Origin: Sergeia podlipaevii
Taxonomy: Eukaryota > Euglenozoa > Kinetoplastea > Trypanosomatida > Trypanosomatidae
Direction of reading: 5' to 3'
NCBI GenBank assembly: GCA_030849805.1
Contig: JASANZ010002271.1
Location: 1 to 64,000 of the forward strand
DNA: 64,000 nt
Part shown: piece by piece, positions 38,797 through 49,341 of the stretch
How the letters are laid out: every line of letters begins with the position of its first letter
Numbering within the stretch: position 1 is the stretch's first letter
Made by a program: the position numbers and the translations under genes
Notes under the pieces: model-generated
The model's input: the letters and a program-made list of their open reading frames with translations, nothing else
Told to the model about the DNA's origin: nothing
The model's database searches: none

Positions 38797-41694
38797 ATGG
38801 ACCGTAGTTCATATTATAGAGACAAGTACAGAAGCGGCACCTTGCGTTATCAGCCGAATTTAGATGCCATTGAGCGGCCAGCGTACACTTTTGACGCACC
38901 TCCGTCACGGTTGAGGAAGCCACCGATGCCTCCTCCGGCTCCTACCCCATCATCGTCTAGCGATGCCACTGGTACAACAGGCAGGCGTAGCAAGTCACAC
39001 AAACACCGCAATAAAAGGAGAAGCAGCAGCAGCGATACTTCTGACAGCAGTACCACCTCCTCCAGTACTTCCTCTTCAAGTTCGTCTGACGACTCGTCTT
39101 ATACCTCGTCCACGTCATCCACGTCGTCCCATTCGTTCAGCAGCTCCTCCGTCTCTGGCAGTACTTCGGACTCATCCACAAGAGGCCGGAGCAGCAGCAG
39201 CAGCAGCAGCAGTTCTGACCACAGGCGGCGCAGACACAGCAAGGATAAGGTAAAGGCGGAGCCTGACGCTAAGTCTCAGCACAAAGCAAGAGGGAGCAGA
39301 CTTGTTAGTGTCGTCAACAGTGCAGCCACAGCCGCAGCGGCCACGTGTGCGGCACTGCTGGAGAAGGAAAAGGTCATCAATAAGTTAGAGGCCGATCTCA
39401 TCAACGAAAAGAGGCAGTTTGCAAAGGAAGTGCAAAGGCGTGTGTCCGCGCAGCGTGGCTTTGAAAGCGAAGATGCTGCCTTGGAGCACATGCAGAGACT
39501 CATGGCACTTGAGGAAGGTCCTTCACTGGAAGAGTACTTGCGCCGTATAGGCACTGGCAGCGCGCCTCCTCTTGCCTCGACACAGGTGGCAACTGGGAAG
39601 CAAGCGGGTTCTGCCATGAATCGTGTCAGCACGTACTCTGGTGCCCCAGGGCCCCTAGAGGATGCGGAGAGACGGGAAGTTATCTTTGGCAATGACGCGG
39701 CCTCCACGCCGTCACCAGCAGCTGAAAAGGAGGAGTTGCCTCCTCATATCTCGGTCGGGGCTCTCTCTAAGCGTCCCAGCACCAGTCAGGCAGCAACTTC
39801 GCCGGAATCTGTTGAGGATGCCACCGTTCCAGAGGTGCCTACCTTCAGTTCTTACGCATTTCCTGCTCCACGCGACGATGCAGCACAGCACCGTGATAGG
39901 TCCGCTTCAAGTGGGGCAGAGGAAGGTGTGCCATCATCAAAAACGCTGGCAGTGGACTCTACACACCGTGGCGGCACTCCATCAGTCTCTCAGCCATCGC
40001 ATGAAGAGGGCGTTCAGAAGCAGCCGTTGCCTGTTCAACCGTCAAGTGGGTCGGAAAAACTCAAGGCGCTCGTGAAACCTTCAGAAGACGCCGAGGAGGA
40101 GGACGAGCGGGGGGCGGTGACAAGTGGAGCATCACACAGTGTCATAGTAGTCAAAACTGCTGGCACGCAGACCAAGGCGGAAGTATCACCCCAATCACTT
40201 GACAAATCTTCTCGCAAGCGTCTCAAGGTGCACGTGTTACGGCCACGCAAGCACCTAACGGCCATCGCATCGGGTCAAGATGCGTCAGAAAAGCCGCGCA
40301 CGCCTGAAAGGACGAGGAGTACAAGTAGAGACAGAAAGGGGCTCCTACTCAGTCCTGCGTGGCAAGAAGGAGAGGAGGAGGAGGACGAGGAGACGCCGTC
40401 CACAGAGCGGCAGATTGTTTACGTGGACCCCAATCGTGCCTTCCGTCCCGCCGCTCTCACTCCGCCGCCACCGTCAACGTGGGAGACAGGAAGACGAAGC
40501 GGCTCCTTGCAGCAGCCGTGGGCCGCAGTCCCACAGAACTGGCCCTGTCGGACCCCACCCTCACAGCTTGCTCCCGGCCACTTGTCTTTGACGCCACTCG
40601 GGAGTGCCAACGCCAGTACTGCAAGTGCCGCGCAGCAATCAAAGTGGTACGCAGCAGCGACCTCTGGCCCAATGTCAAACAAGGAGTTCAAGAACTTATT
40701 ATGCGCCGAGTACACCGAGCCAGCTCAGGAGTCGCCTTCAGCGCACCGACGACGGTCGCAAACAAAAAGTAAGCTCTCCAGGGCGGAATATGAACCTTAC
40801 GATGAGATGCCACAGCATCAGAGACAGGGGCGAGGTGGTGCAGCGATCCTCTCCAGAGCGAAATCAACAAGAACCCACATCACCCAGAACCCACCACCGC
40901 CCATTGACAAAGATCCTTCAGATACCGCAATTATGAAGGACAGCACCCACCCCCTTGGCTCCCCTCACACTCCCATTGTACAGCCGCACACACCGCCACC
41001 ACCCTCCGCTCTAGTGTTAGCGTCAGTGCACGGGGAGGAGCCCTCTGGTACTCCCGCACCCGCACCAACCACAAATGATGTAGTCACGTCTCTGCCGATA
41101 CTGCGAGCCACGGATTCAGAGTCAGTTGTAGAGTTTCCCCCACCTCCACAGTTGGCGGTGCCTGACATGCCACCCCCACAGCCTTCTGACAATGATAGCT
41201 GCTGTGGGGACCCGTGTTGTGCGGGTGACTGCTGTGCTGGAGGCTGCTGCGCGTGTCTTTCTCGCTTTTTCAGAAACGTTTTCTGTTGTGACTGCTGTGA
41301 GGAGAGACAGGAGGATGAACCGGCAGCGGCGACGACTGATCCGTACAGCACTGGACCCAGCAACCGGTACACGGCGGGAGCAGTTGCGCCGGTAATGGTG
41401 CCAGCCACATTCATCCCGCCCAACGCCCAAGTGCAAGTGCGACCGCTGCCAGCAAATGGAGGGCCTCCTCCTTCGCTTTACGACCGTGCGTATCCCAGCG
41501 CAGCAGCGCCACAACTACCCTCTCCACCACCTGTACAGCAAGAGCAGCAGAATGCAGCTCCACTGCTAGACACCCGTAACATGAGCGCTGGCTCTGACTA
41601 TTTCCCACCTCCACCACAGAGCTCAAGGGCACCACCACAACAACAACAGCAGCTCTTTGCGCTGTCAAGCGGGAATGTGCTACCTCGGCATTAG
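38797..41694 (+). CDS. large Ser/Pro-rich disordered protein with Cys-rich cluster
   Basis: The protein has 965 residues and is not recognised. The N-terminal part (about 50-165) is a run of Ser/Thr/Asp with Arg/Lys blocks (RRHSKDKVK). Residues about 170-250 form a helical segment (EKEKVINKLEADLINEKRQ, then SLEEYLRRIG). The middle is low-complexity, Pro/Ser/Glu-rich, with basic nuclear-signal-like stretches (SRKRLKVHVLRPRKH). At about 800-840 there is a dense Cys cluster (CCGDPCC, CCAGDCCAGGCC, then FFRNVFCCDCC), suited to multiple palmitoylation or metal binding. The C terminus is Pro/Gln-rich. No catalytic domain is visible. The Cys cluster next to aromatic/basic residues suggests membrane attachment, possibly of a cytoskeletal or flagellar scaffold; this is inference. 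Confidence 0.8.
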   Translation: MDRSSYYRDKYRSGTLRYQPNLDAIERPAYTFDAPPSRLRKPPMPPPAPTPSSSSDATGTTGRRSKSHKHRNKRRSSSSDTSDSSTTSSSTSSSSSSDDSSYTSSTSSTSSHSFSSSSVSGSTSDSSTRGRSSSSSSSSSDHRRRRHSKDKVKAEPDAKSQHKARGSRLVSVVNSAATAAAATCAALLEKEKVINKLEADLINEKRQFAKEVQRRVSAQRGFESEDAALEHMQRLMALEEGPSLEEYLRRIGTGSAPPLASTQVATGKQAGSAMNRVSTYSGAPGPLEDAERREVIFGNDAASTPSPAAEKEELPPHISVGALSKRPSTSQAATSPESVEDATVPEVPTFSSYAFPAPRDDAAQHRDRSASSGAEEGVPSSKTLAVDSTHRGGTPSVSQPSHEEGVQKQPLPVQPSSGSEKLKALVKPSEDAEEEDERGAVTSGASHSVIVVKTAGTQTKAEVSPQSLDKSSRKRLKVHVLRPRKHLTAIASGQDASEKPRTPERTRSTSRDRKGLLLSPAWQEGEEEEDEETPSTERQIVYVDPNRAFRPAALTPPPPSTWETGRRSGSLQQPWAAVPQNWPCRTPPSQLAPGHLSLTPLGSANASTASAAQQSKWYAAATSGPMSNKEFKNLLCAEYTEPAQESPSAHRRRSQTKSKLSRAEYEPYDEMPQHQRQGRGGAAILSRAKSTRTHITQNPPPPIDKDPSDTAIMKDSTHPLGSPHTPIVQPHTPPPPSALVLASVHGEEPSGTPAPAPTTNDVVTSLPILRATDSESVVEFPPPPQLAVPDMPPPQPSDNDSCCGDPCCAGDCCAGGCCACLSRFFRNVFCCDCCEERQEDEPAAATTDPYSTGPSNRYTAGAVAPVMVPATFIPPNAQVQVRPLPANGGPPPSLYDRAYPSAAAPQLPSPPPVQQEQQNAAPLLDTRNMSAGSDYFPPPPQSSRAPPQQQQQLFALSSGNVLPRH

Positions 41695-42296
41695 AATGTA
41701 TGCCGGCGTAAGTGATGATGCACTTGCTGGTAGCTATGTCGGTATCGCTCCAACTTTGCACACACCTTCATGCCGGATGCTTAGCTGCCGCTCTTTTTTT
41801 TTATTGTTAATTTTTGTATCTTTTTTTTCTTGTACTGTGATTTTTTTGTTGTTGTTGTTCTTCTATCCCTCTTCCCTACCCACCCATCATGCCATCACCA
41901 GTTCTGTGTACCCACTAGGTGAACAAACAGCAGTGGGTGGGATAATGTTTATATCCCTCTACACCCCAGCGGTTCTATGTGCGCGTGCGTACCATAAAAC
42001 TGAAGAGGCGGTAGAGGGATATTTCTTTTTTTTCATCTCTCATTGATTGTAGAGCAGGGCTGCATCGCGCGCGGGCACAAGGCGGTGGTCATGCATTTCT
42101 GTACCTTTTATTGTTTTACGGAATCGGCCCAGTGCACATGGAGGCAGAAAGACGTATCGTTCTTTTTAATAATAATAAGAAGAAAAAAGAGTATCTTGCT
42201 GTGGCGGCAAATATACGAGCGTACCACGAAGTGAGCAGCAGCAGCAGCAGTACTTGCAAATGCGCTCTTCCTTTCTTTACCTTGTTGGTTGGCTCT

Positions 42297-42344
<48 letters not shown>

Positions 42345-42682
42345 ACTTTATTTTCATTTCTGTTTCTCTTTTTGTGTGTGGGTTGTCTTCTTTTTCAATT
42401 GTTATCTGGCATTGGTACAGAGCACCTTACACCACTACATATATATTTAATTACTACGTGGTCACTGTAGCGACACATTGCTGCTGCGCATGCTTTGTAG
42501 GGAGGTGCTTACAGATACACAGAAGATATACTGAAGAAAAGAATTGCACATACATGCTAAAGGAGAGAATAAAAAGAAAAAAAAAACTGTAATAGCAACA
42601 TAATAACATAGCTGTATTGTTGTTGTTGCTTTAGAGAGTGAGAGAAGAATTCGCTGAATAGCAGTCAGGTACACAGTTTTAT
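41695..42682 (+). other. intergenic UTR sequence with CT/TA repeats
   Basis: Contains T-tracts near 41795-41850, AGC repeats near 42234-42250, (CT)n at about 42300-42327 joined to (TA)n at 42328-42343, and a T-rich stretch with AG at 42633-42634, 49 nt before the next ATG. No gene seen. Confidence 0.6.
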
Positions 42683-45600
42683 ATGGACATTGAAACCACC
42701 TCTCTGGATAAGAGAATATACAAGATTCTCCGTGCGAGCTCTGACACTCCACGTGTCTTGTTCCGCACTCCCTTTCCTCTCCTCCTGCAGCGCCATGGTG
42801 GCCATAAGCCCGTCTTACTCGTGTCTACTCGTTTTTTCACGTACCTGATCAAGGTGAAAAACTGTGCTCTTTACACCCGCTGGCCCAATCGTAACTTGAC
42901 AGTAGTATCAGAAAAGGACACCCTTGCCATTGACTCTTGCCCGCTTGAGGATGAGCCGCCGCTGTCAGATGGCAGGACTCCAGGGGCAGTAGAAACTTCA
43001 AGGGAGGAGAAGCCAATCGAGTTTCAGACCGTCACGCTCATCGCCGACTCCGCGATTGAAGCCTCGGAAGTGGAGGATCAGCTGACGCTGCTTGCACACG
43101 CCGCACGACGCACTGCCGCACTCCTGGAAGAGGAAGAGAAGGGAGCGAGTGTACAGAAGAGTGGGGCAAGTGGGCAGCCGCAGGACGGCAAGGCTGCAGA
43201 TGGCGGGGAGAGTGACGCCGAGTCATCAGGCAGTGAAGCTGGGGATGAAACTGGGGTACTGACTGGCACTGCTGGTATGGGCGGGAGGAAGGCCGCTGGG
43301 GAAGCTGTAGGAGCTGCTAGTGTTGGTGCTGGCACTGGCAGCGGGGGTGACGTTCTGCTTCACATGGCACCATCGCGCTACATCGCCATCACGTCTCTTG
43401 TGGACGGCGAGTTTGCTGATTATGCGACGCTCAAGAACGCATATATACGCAAGGAGGAGGAGGCTTTATTGGTGGACTTGGCGGCGTTTATCAAGGAGAA
43501 TGAAGGGCAGGTTGAGGCATTGTGCGAGCACCATTACCCCGCCTTCATCCACGCCGCCCAGCAGTGCCTCGCCATTTCTGAGAAGGACGCGCAGCTTGTG
43601 GGCGAGGAGCTGAGTGGCGCCACTGAGCTAGTGCGCTCTGCTGTGATGGATATGAAGCAGGTTGCGGCCCATCTCGTTGTGTCCCGCAGCACACGCGAGA
43701 ACCTCCTGCAGGTACGGACCTTATTAACGCGCTGTGTGGCCGTGGCGGAGTACCTGCACACGGCAGAGGCGCAGGTGCAGAAAGACCAACTCTTTGGGGC
43801 GGTTACATCCATTCGCGAGATGGTCAGACTCGCAGCTGGCCTAGCGGAATACGCACTTGGTGAGTACGTACTACACGTGCGCGTGCCAGCACTCACGCGG
43901 GATGTTTTTGTCCGTGCTACCCAACACCTCAACGCATGGCTGAAGTTGCTGAGGGAGCACTCACAGCCAATTGGTCGAGCAGCGCTGGACTGGAGCGGCC
44001 GCGTGTTCGCTGGCTTTATCTCCAAGTCTATTGTGATGGCAGAAGAGGGGGACTACTGGTGGCTGACTGAGAACTTTCACGAAGCCAACTTCAGCATGGC
44101 AGCTTTTCTTGAGGCAGAGGCTGTGCGCCGCATTAGTAATGGTGCGGCTATACAGACAGTGTTTGCTGAACTGCGCTGTGATGAGTACTTCTGTCGCAGC
44201 TACACAGAGGGACGTGCCCAGCAAGCAAAGGCAGACATATACGAAGCCCCACGTCCCACAGCGGCAAGCGGCGAGGCGCTGGTGGCGAGCTTCGAGGAGT
44301 ACTGCGTCACAGCCCTTGGCTTTCTTCTGGTGGAGGATGTGGTGTACAGCGCCACCTCCCCACATGCGCAATCGAGCGCTGAGTTCTTACGTGTGTGGGA
44401 CCGCGCAACAGCTGCGATATCAGAACGGGCACGGTCCTTGTCGCAGGCACTGCTAGCGGATCCACAGTACACTACATACATGCTCCGTGTGTTCAAGGTA
44501 CTGCGTGGGTGTGTGCATATGGCTGTTGACAACGTCAAGAGTGTCGAGCTCAACCCCGTTGCTCTCGCGCGCGTCATTGAAACGCTTAGTGACAATCTCG
44601 TGAGCTGGTGGCTGCAGGACGCTTGTCTGTCCTGCACAGAGGCCATCTTTGGTGACATGCTCATCCCCTTGACTGTAAGCGATGCGGCGAGCTACGAAGC
44701 AAACGTGAGTAGGTTCCACCTTAACAAGTGCTCGCTGCTGGAGTTGCCGATTCCTTCCTCGTACACTACCAACGGCGTGGTAACTCTCCCGTATAGCAGC
44801 GCCGTCCCTACAGTTGGCGCCAAGGCTCTTGACTTCCTTTCTCAGTGTTACATGGTCATTGTCATGGATGCGGCAGCGGCTGTGCGTCAGTCAGAGCTCA
44901 ACAACGTGGATGAGATGCTCATCAAATACGTGTCAGTGTTGTTTCGCACTATCTCGGAGACACTCCATGGCAAACTGATGTCATTAGGCTCTCGCGAGGT
45001 GATGCCGCACGCCGTGTTCGTCACTTCCTGCTCCGTCATGCCAGTGATAGTGTCGTGTGTGGAGCAGCAGTTTATGCTACGCTGGCAGGGGGACTATGTT
45101 GGGGTGAAGGTGCAGGAACTTGGGGCTCCAAAATTGTTTGCTCACTGCGCTGCTCTATATAACAAACCCATCCAGAAAGGCATTGAAGGTCTCCTAGCGG
45201 CGTACATTGGAGAGGTGGAGGGAAGGTTAAAAGTCACCGCAACGCTCACCTACTGGGCCCAGCAGGTTGCTCTGCGCAACGGTGAGACCCACAAGCGTGG
45301 GGCTGATGATGTTGAAGGCTTCAGCGAGTGTATGGACTACACAATCGGCCTTATAGGGAAGCTCAAGGACATTTTGCAAACCACCGTCGTGCGGAGCGTC
45401 GTGGGCACTGCGATGGCACACGCGGGCATGGCCATGCAGTCCAGTATCGAGACGGCCATCTTCACCGCCTATCGCAAGGACGATGAGCGCGACTTTGTCA
45501 AGATGCGCGCGTGCCTCTCTGAGTTCGAGTCGCAGTGCGCCATGTTAGTACCACTGTGGCGGTCACGGCTTCGAGAGCTCTTGCCGGGCATCACAGCTGG

Positions 45601-45808
45601 TGAGCGCTTCCCACTGAACGCGCACAGTACCGTGGAGGACATGGTACAGTGGTTGAATGTTAAAGAAGCCCAGTACCAGGCGGAGCGCGCTGCACAGCCT
45701 CAGCTGCTTGTGGGTATTGGTGACGCCACTAAGGCGATGACTCGCGGGCTTCAGGCAGTTGGAAAGACAGTGGCAGCCACAAAAGGGGCGTTTTCGAAAA
45801 AGGAGTAG
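42683..45808 (+). CDS. SEC15: exocyst subunit Sec15 (EXOC6-like)
   Basis: The protein has 1041 residues. The match to Sec15 rests on several stretches. AFIKENEGQVEALCEHHYPAFI (about 265-285) corresponds to the Sec15 N-terminal helix with its conserved HYxxF. LNAWLKLLREHSQPIG (about 415-430) matches its ..FL..IRKHSDKIG region. FLLVEDVVYSATSP (about 548-561), then SRFHLNKC..LELPIPSSY and PYSSAVPTVGAKALDFL (about 675-725) match the C-terminal helical domain, followed by NNVDEMLIKYVSVLFRTISETL (about 740-761). Unusual features are a PH-like N-terminal part and a Gly/Ala/Glu-rich insert of about 70 residues (about 150-225). Sec15 tethers secretory vesicles through RAB GTPases as part of the octameric exocyst; in trypanosomes the complex acts near the flagellar pocket. 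Confidence 0.75.
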   Translation: MDIETTSLDKRIYKILRASSDTPRVLFRTPFPLLLQRHGGHKPVLLVSTRFFTYLIKVKNCALYTRWPNRNLTVVSEKDTLAIDSCPLEDEPPLSDGRTPGAVETSREEKPIEFQTVTLIADSAIEASEVEDQLTLLAHAARRTAALLEEEEKGASVQKSGASGQPQDGKAADGGESDAESSGSEAGDETGVLTGTAGMGGRKAAGEAVGAASVGAGTGSGGDVLLHMAPSRYIAITSLVDGEFADYATLKNAYIRKEEEALLVDLAAFIKENEGQVEALCEHHYPAFIHAAQQCLAISEKDAQLVGEELSGATELVRSAVMDMKQVAAHLVVSRSTRENLLQVRTLLTRCVAVAEYLHTAEAQVQKDQLFGAVTSIREMVRLAAGLAEYALGEYVLHVRVPALTRDVFVRATQHLNAWLKLLREHSQPIGRAALDWSGRVFAGFISKSIVMAEEGDYWWLTENFHEANFSMAAFLEAEAVRRISNGAAIQTVFAELRCDEYFCRSYTEGRAQQAKADIYEAPRPTAASGEALVASFEEYCVTALGFLLVEDVVYSATSPHAQSSAEFLRVWDRATAAISERARSLSQALLADPQYTTYMLRVFKVLRGCVHMAVDNVKSVELNPVALARVIETLSDNLVSWWLQDACLSCTEAIFGDMLIPLTVSDAASYEANVSRFHLNKCSLLELPIPSSYTTNGVVTLPYSSAVPTVGAKALDFLSQCYMVIVMDAAAAVRQSELNNVDEMLIKYVSVLFRTISETLHGKLMSLGSREVMPHAVFVTSCSVMPVIVSCVEQQFMLRWQGDYVGVKVQELGAPKLFAHCAALYNKPIQKGIEGLLAAYIGEVEGRLKVTATLTYWAQQVALRNGETHKRGADDVEGFSECMDYTIGLIGKLKDILQTTVVRSVVGTAMAHAGMAMQSSIETAIFTAYRKDDERDFVKMRACLSEFESQCAMLVPLWRSRLRELLPGITAGERFPLNAHSTVEDMVQWLNVKEAQYQAERAAQPQLLVGIGDATKAMTRGLQAVGKTVAATKGAFSKKE

Positions 45809-45836
45809 AGGTCCATGGACTGGCTTTTGTATATTG

Positions 45837-45872
<36 letters not shown>

Positions 45873-46473
45873 GTATTGTGTTTACTATGTGCGTATGATG
45901 CTGTTTATACTACTTGCATTGCATTATTTTTTATATATATATTTTTTTAGCTTGTTGATTCTTACCAAAAGGAAAGGCGACTGTAGGCAGTATGATATGG
46001 GATGCAGCCGAGCCTCTCAGTGAGTACGATCTGTACTATTAACTTGTTGTTAATGTTCTTTGGAGGGGAAGATGGTCATATATATGTTTTCTCCTTTGAT
46101 GCTTCTTTGATACGCCACACATTGAGCAACCCTTCATTGTTATGATGTTTCAATACCTGTCTTCTGCATTGTCCATCACTATCAAACGGCAACAACGTAC
46201 AGGTGCCGCTCTGTACGATTAACATCTTCTTTTATTTTATTATTTAATTTACTTATCGAAGAAGAGGGAAGGAAAGATTCAGGATTACCCATATATAGAT
46301 ATAGATAGATTCTTCAGGAACTCTTTTTCCTTCAGCAAGAAGTCGCTTGGCGTACACGCACACACACACCTACAATTGCATTACTGCGTTGTCCCATAGG
46401 CAGACATATAGACATAAAAGCATACTTACATTTATTATAAATTATTTGAACTGGTGTTCGAGTTTTGTCTTTG
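45809..46473 (+). other. intergenic UTR sequence with TG repeat
   Basis: Contains (TG)n at 45840-45867, T/A-rich sequence, and a pyrimidine tract at about 46322-46332 with AG at 46334-46335 as likely acceptor. A TTG at 46465 precedes the ATG in frame and was not used. No gene seen. Confidence 0.6.
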
Positions 46474-49341
46474 ATGAGCGTGACTGAGAAGTTGCGCGCG
46501 TACCGCTACGGCAGCACTACACGCGATCTTCCGTGGCGCACGATACGATCAGTCAACATTGCCGCTTTAGAGACTGAAGAGACTGACCTCCGCCTCCTAG
46601 CCAATCTCACCTCCATCCTGGCAACCTCATCTATCACCTCCCTCACGGTCAGGGATGCCACCAACACGGATCTTTACCAGCTGCTTCGCTCTCTGCAAGC
46701 GACACTACAATTTGTACTGTGGTCGCAGAACGTGTTGAAGGAGCAGCTTGTCTCGACTCAGCAGGGCATCACAACGCACCGCGTTGCCTCGGAGCTGGTG
46801 GAGCACCTGGAGGCAAAGAATGCTAGCCTTGCACGCACGCTTGATAGCGTCACACAGGAACGCGACACCCTCGCCCTCTCTTCAGCGGGGCTTAACGCTG
46901 CGGTGGCACGGTTTGAAGGCACTGTGCGGGCACTGGAGCAGCAACTGCGATACGAAAGGGAGAGGGCGGCAGCTGCAGAGGTGAGAAGTACAGAAGCCAT
47001 CGCGCTTGCACTGACTCAGTCGAAAGGCGATACACTGCAAGGAGGCAACTGCGCAGAGAACAATGAAGGATTCAGAGTGAGGGGCAGCAGGCTGAGGGCC
47101 CCACCAGATCCGTATGTGACTAGTACGGGTGGCATTCGATGGCAGAAGGATGAGTTAGGCAAGCGCAGGTGCCCGCTGTGTCACCGCAGCCGCGGAGGCT
47201 TGCAGTCGAGCAAGGTGGGAAGCGACATGGCCTGCGCTGCGAATGTGGGCGGAAACGGCAATGACGACTTTGTACAGTGGAAGACCTTTTGCGAGTATCT
47301 TCTTCGACAGCAGCAACAACAATTGCTAAAGCCGCCAGGCTCGCTCAGTCTTCAGCCTGTGTCATCTCCCTCGTCAAGTGTACCTGTTGCTGCGCAGAGC
47401 CCTCGTTGCGGCGACAAATCTTCTCTAACCGCCACAGCACAGCGTGCCGTGGATCACTTTGCGCGTGCCACCGCAGCGACAGTCGCTGAGGAACCAAGGA
47501 GGATGGTGGCACGAGGGATGTGTGCTATACGGCCGCAGTCTACGCCGACTTTAGAGTCTCTTGCCGCCTCCGTGGAGGCACTCGTTGAGGATGTGCAGGA
47601 GCAGCTCCGGGATGCCGCAGCGCGCGCTGCTGAGGAGACTGAAAAAGTTGCACGTGAAGTGTCTGTACTGCGGGCAGAGTGGCAAGCCGAAAGTAGGGCA
47701 ACGACAGCTGCACTGGAGCTGTCTTTAGAGGAGCTGAAGACATCGATACAGCAGTTTATGCAAGGCGCCACACGCCCGCAAGTCACTTCGTCATCATTGC
47801 TGCCTCCGCCGCCAGCAGTGGAGCGGCGCTCTGCGACCGCATCTCCGTTTTCAGCCTTGCAAGTGGACACTACTGGAGCGCAGCCACAAATACTGCCGAT
47901 TGCGGGCTCTGCCGTTAAGCCAACGCAAGTAAGAGCTGCCACGACATCACTAGCACAGGTAACAGCGTGTGTCGTCACTACTACATCTCCTGGTTCTGTT
48001 TCGCTGGCTCCATCCCCCACCAAGCAGCAGCCCTTGCAGCGGACGACTCCTATAGTCAAGCCACTCGCGGCTGCTCCTTCCGCCGCCTCTCTCGTATCTG
48101 TACCTTCAAGCAATGTCACAGAGGCGTCCCCTATTATGGCTGGTGCTGGAGAGAAGCCCTTATTTGAAGCCGCTACCGCTGCACAGCACTCCCTTTCACA
48201 AAGTCCACAGTCATCCGCTTCTCAACTTCTCCAGAAGCAGCAGGCTGACGACTCTCTACAGCTGGGTACCTCTACCAGCGCCGCCTCATCGTCAGCGAAC
48301 GCATCAAAGAAGAAGCGAACGCCTCTGCCTTCCTTTGATGTATCAGTGCTCAAGACCCCGCCCAAGGAGGACGCCAGGAGAGAGGCAGGGAAGGCTGCTG
48401 CCACATCAACGGTGACAACCACTGCGCCTGTCAAGAGTATACTCACAAACCAGGCTCCAGCGCTGTCGGCTGGAGGAGCGATGCATCGCTCTGGCAGCGG
48501 GAGCCTTCACAGCGACACGGAGCAGCGACAGGCGGTCCAGACTGCTGAGATTATAGGAAATGGCAAGTACATTTGCAACGAGGACCAGCCCGCTTCAGCG
48601 GCGGCTCGAGCCGCCTCTTCCATGAACAGCGGGAGCGCTATCGGTGTGGAGCAGACGGAGAGGAGGTCGAACATCGCCATCAAGATACCCGCAGAATCTT
48701 TCGTCGGGAGCCCGACGGAAGCTTCACTGGTGCTCAATAACACTGTACGTTCAAAGTCCCCGCTGCCTGTGGTACCGCGTGCCGTGAGCCCGGATGGAAA
48801 TGCCCCAGCTCCGGGCCTTACGGCAGGCACGCCCGGCAATGCTCAACTGCTACGTAGCCACACCGCTGCGCATAGTGGCAAGGTGAGCAACGCCGGCAGT
48901 AGTGCCCACAGTCGGTCTAACAGCGGCAGCGGGGAGGTGGCATGCCGACACTGCGAACAGCGCATCCCAGCCCTAGGCTCCAGCGTGCATGAGGCAAATT
49001 GTGAGATGCGGCTAATTTTATGCCGCAAGTGCCACCAGAAGATTACCGCACGTGCATTGCCAACCCACAAGTGCGGCGGAGCTGCTGGCAACGGCGGTGC
49101 GGTGGCTACCGTACGAACTGGAAAAACCACTGTGGTCGGTGTGGGGGAGTTAAACCCTGCCAGTCCGCTAACGCCGCTCCCGCATTCGAGGCAGCTGAGT
49201 CCTCACACGTCCTTTGTCGCCTCAGACTCTGGCAGTGTACGCGCGTCGTCACTCATGTTGCTTGAGACACAGAAGGAGCTGCAGGCGCTGATGGAAGAAG
49301 ATGAAGATGCCGAGACTGTCAAGAAGGCTGGCGGGAAATGA
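46474..49341 (+). CDS. putative DZIP1-like protein with coiled coils and C-terminal zinc motifs
   Basis: The protein has 955 residues. The N terminus (about 1-95) recalls the Dzip1 domain: DLPWRTIRSVNI, a helix ending LTVRDA, then LYQLLRSLQATLQFVLWSQNVLKEQL, which resembles the helix of DZIP1 proteins that ends in EYLLxxQEYL. A coiled coil follows (about 105-180), then a zinc-like motif CPLCHRSRGG (about 230). The middle is low-complexity Ala/Ser/Pro/Gln. Near the C terminus are Cys/His pairs (CRHCEQRIPALGSSVHEANC and CRKCHQKI...H..C, about 825-875), resembling a TRAF-type or RanBP2-like zinc pair. DZIP1 proteins function at the ciliary base. The family call is tentative. The gene itself is well supported. 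Confidence 0.6.
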   Translation: MSVTEKLRAYRYGSTTRDLPWRTIRSVNIAALETEETDLRLLANLTSILATSSITSLTVRDATNTDLYQLLRSLQATLQFVLWSQNVLKEQLVSTQQGITTHRVASELVEHLEAKNASLARTLDSVTQERDTLALSSAGLNAAVARFEGTVRALEQQLRYERERAAAAEVRSTEAIALALTQSKGDTLQGGNCAENNEGFRVRGSRLRAPPDPYVTSTGGIRWQKDELGKRRCPLCHRSRGGLQSSKVGSDMACAANVGGNGNDDFVQWKTFCEYLLRQQQQQLLKPPGSLSLQPVSSPSSSVPVAAQSPRCGDKSSLTATAQRAVDHFARATAATVAEEPRRMVARGMCAIRPQSTPTLESLAASVEALVEDVQEQLRDAAARAAEETEKVAREVSVLRAEWQAESRATTAALELSLEELKTSIQQFMQGATRPQVTSSSLLPPPPAVERRSATASPFSALQVDTTGAQPQILPIAGSAVKPTQVRAATTSLAQVTACVVTTTSPGSVSLAPSPTKQQPLQRTTPIVKPLAAAPSAASLVSVPSSNVTEASPIMAGAGEKPLFEAATAAQHSLSQSPQSSASQLLQKQQADDSLQLGTSTSAASSSANASKKKRTPLPSFDVSVLKTPPKEDARREAGKAAATSTVTTTAPVKSILTNQAPALSAGGAMHRSGSGSLHSDTEQRQAVQTAEIIGNGKYICNEDQPASAAARAASSMNSGSAIGVEQTERRSNIAIKIPAESFVGSPTEASLVLNNTVRSKSPLPVVPRAVSPDGNAPAPGLTAGTPGNAQLLRSHTAAHSGKVSNAGSSAHSRSNSGSGEVACRHCEQRIPALGSSVHEANCEMRLILCRKCHQKITARALPTHKCGGAAGNGGAVATVRTGKTTVVGVGELNPASPLTPLPHSRQLSPHTSFVASDSGSVRASSLMLLETQKELQALMEEDEDAETVKKAGGK

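Noticed and set aside
40965..41423. 152-codon minus-strand frame over the Cys-cluster region
   Set aside because: Composition mirrors the Pro/Ser-rich sense strand; no independent signal.
47454..48119. 221-codon minus-strand frame in the DZIP1-like gene
   Set aside because: Low-complexity Ala/Ser/Thr/Val translation of the repeated opposite strand; shadow.
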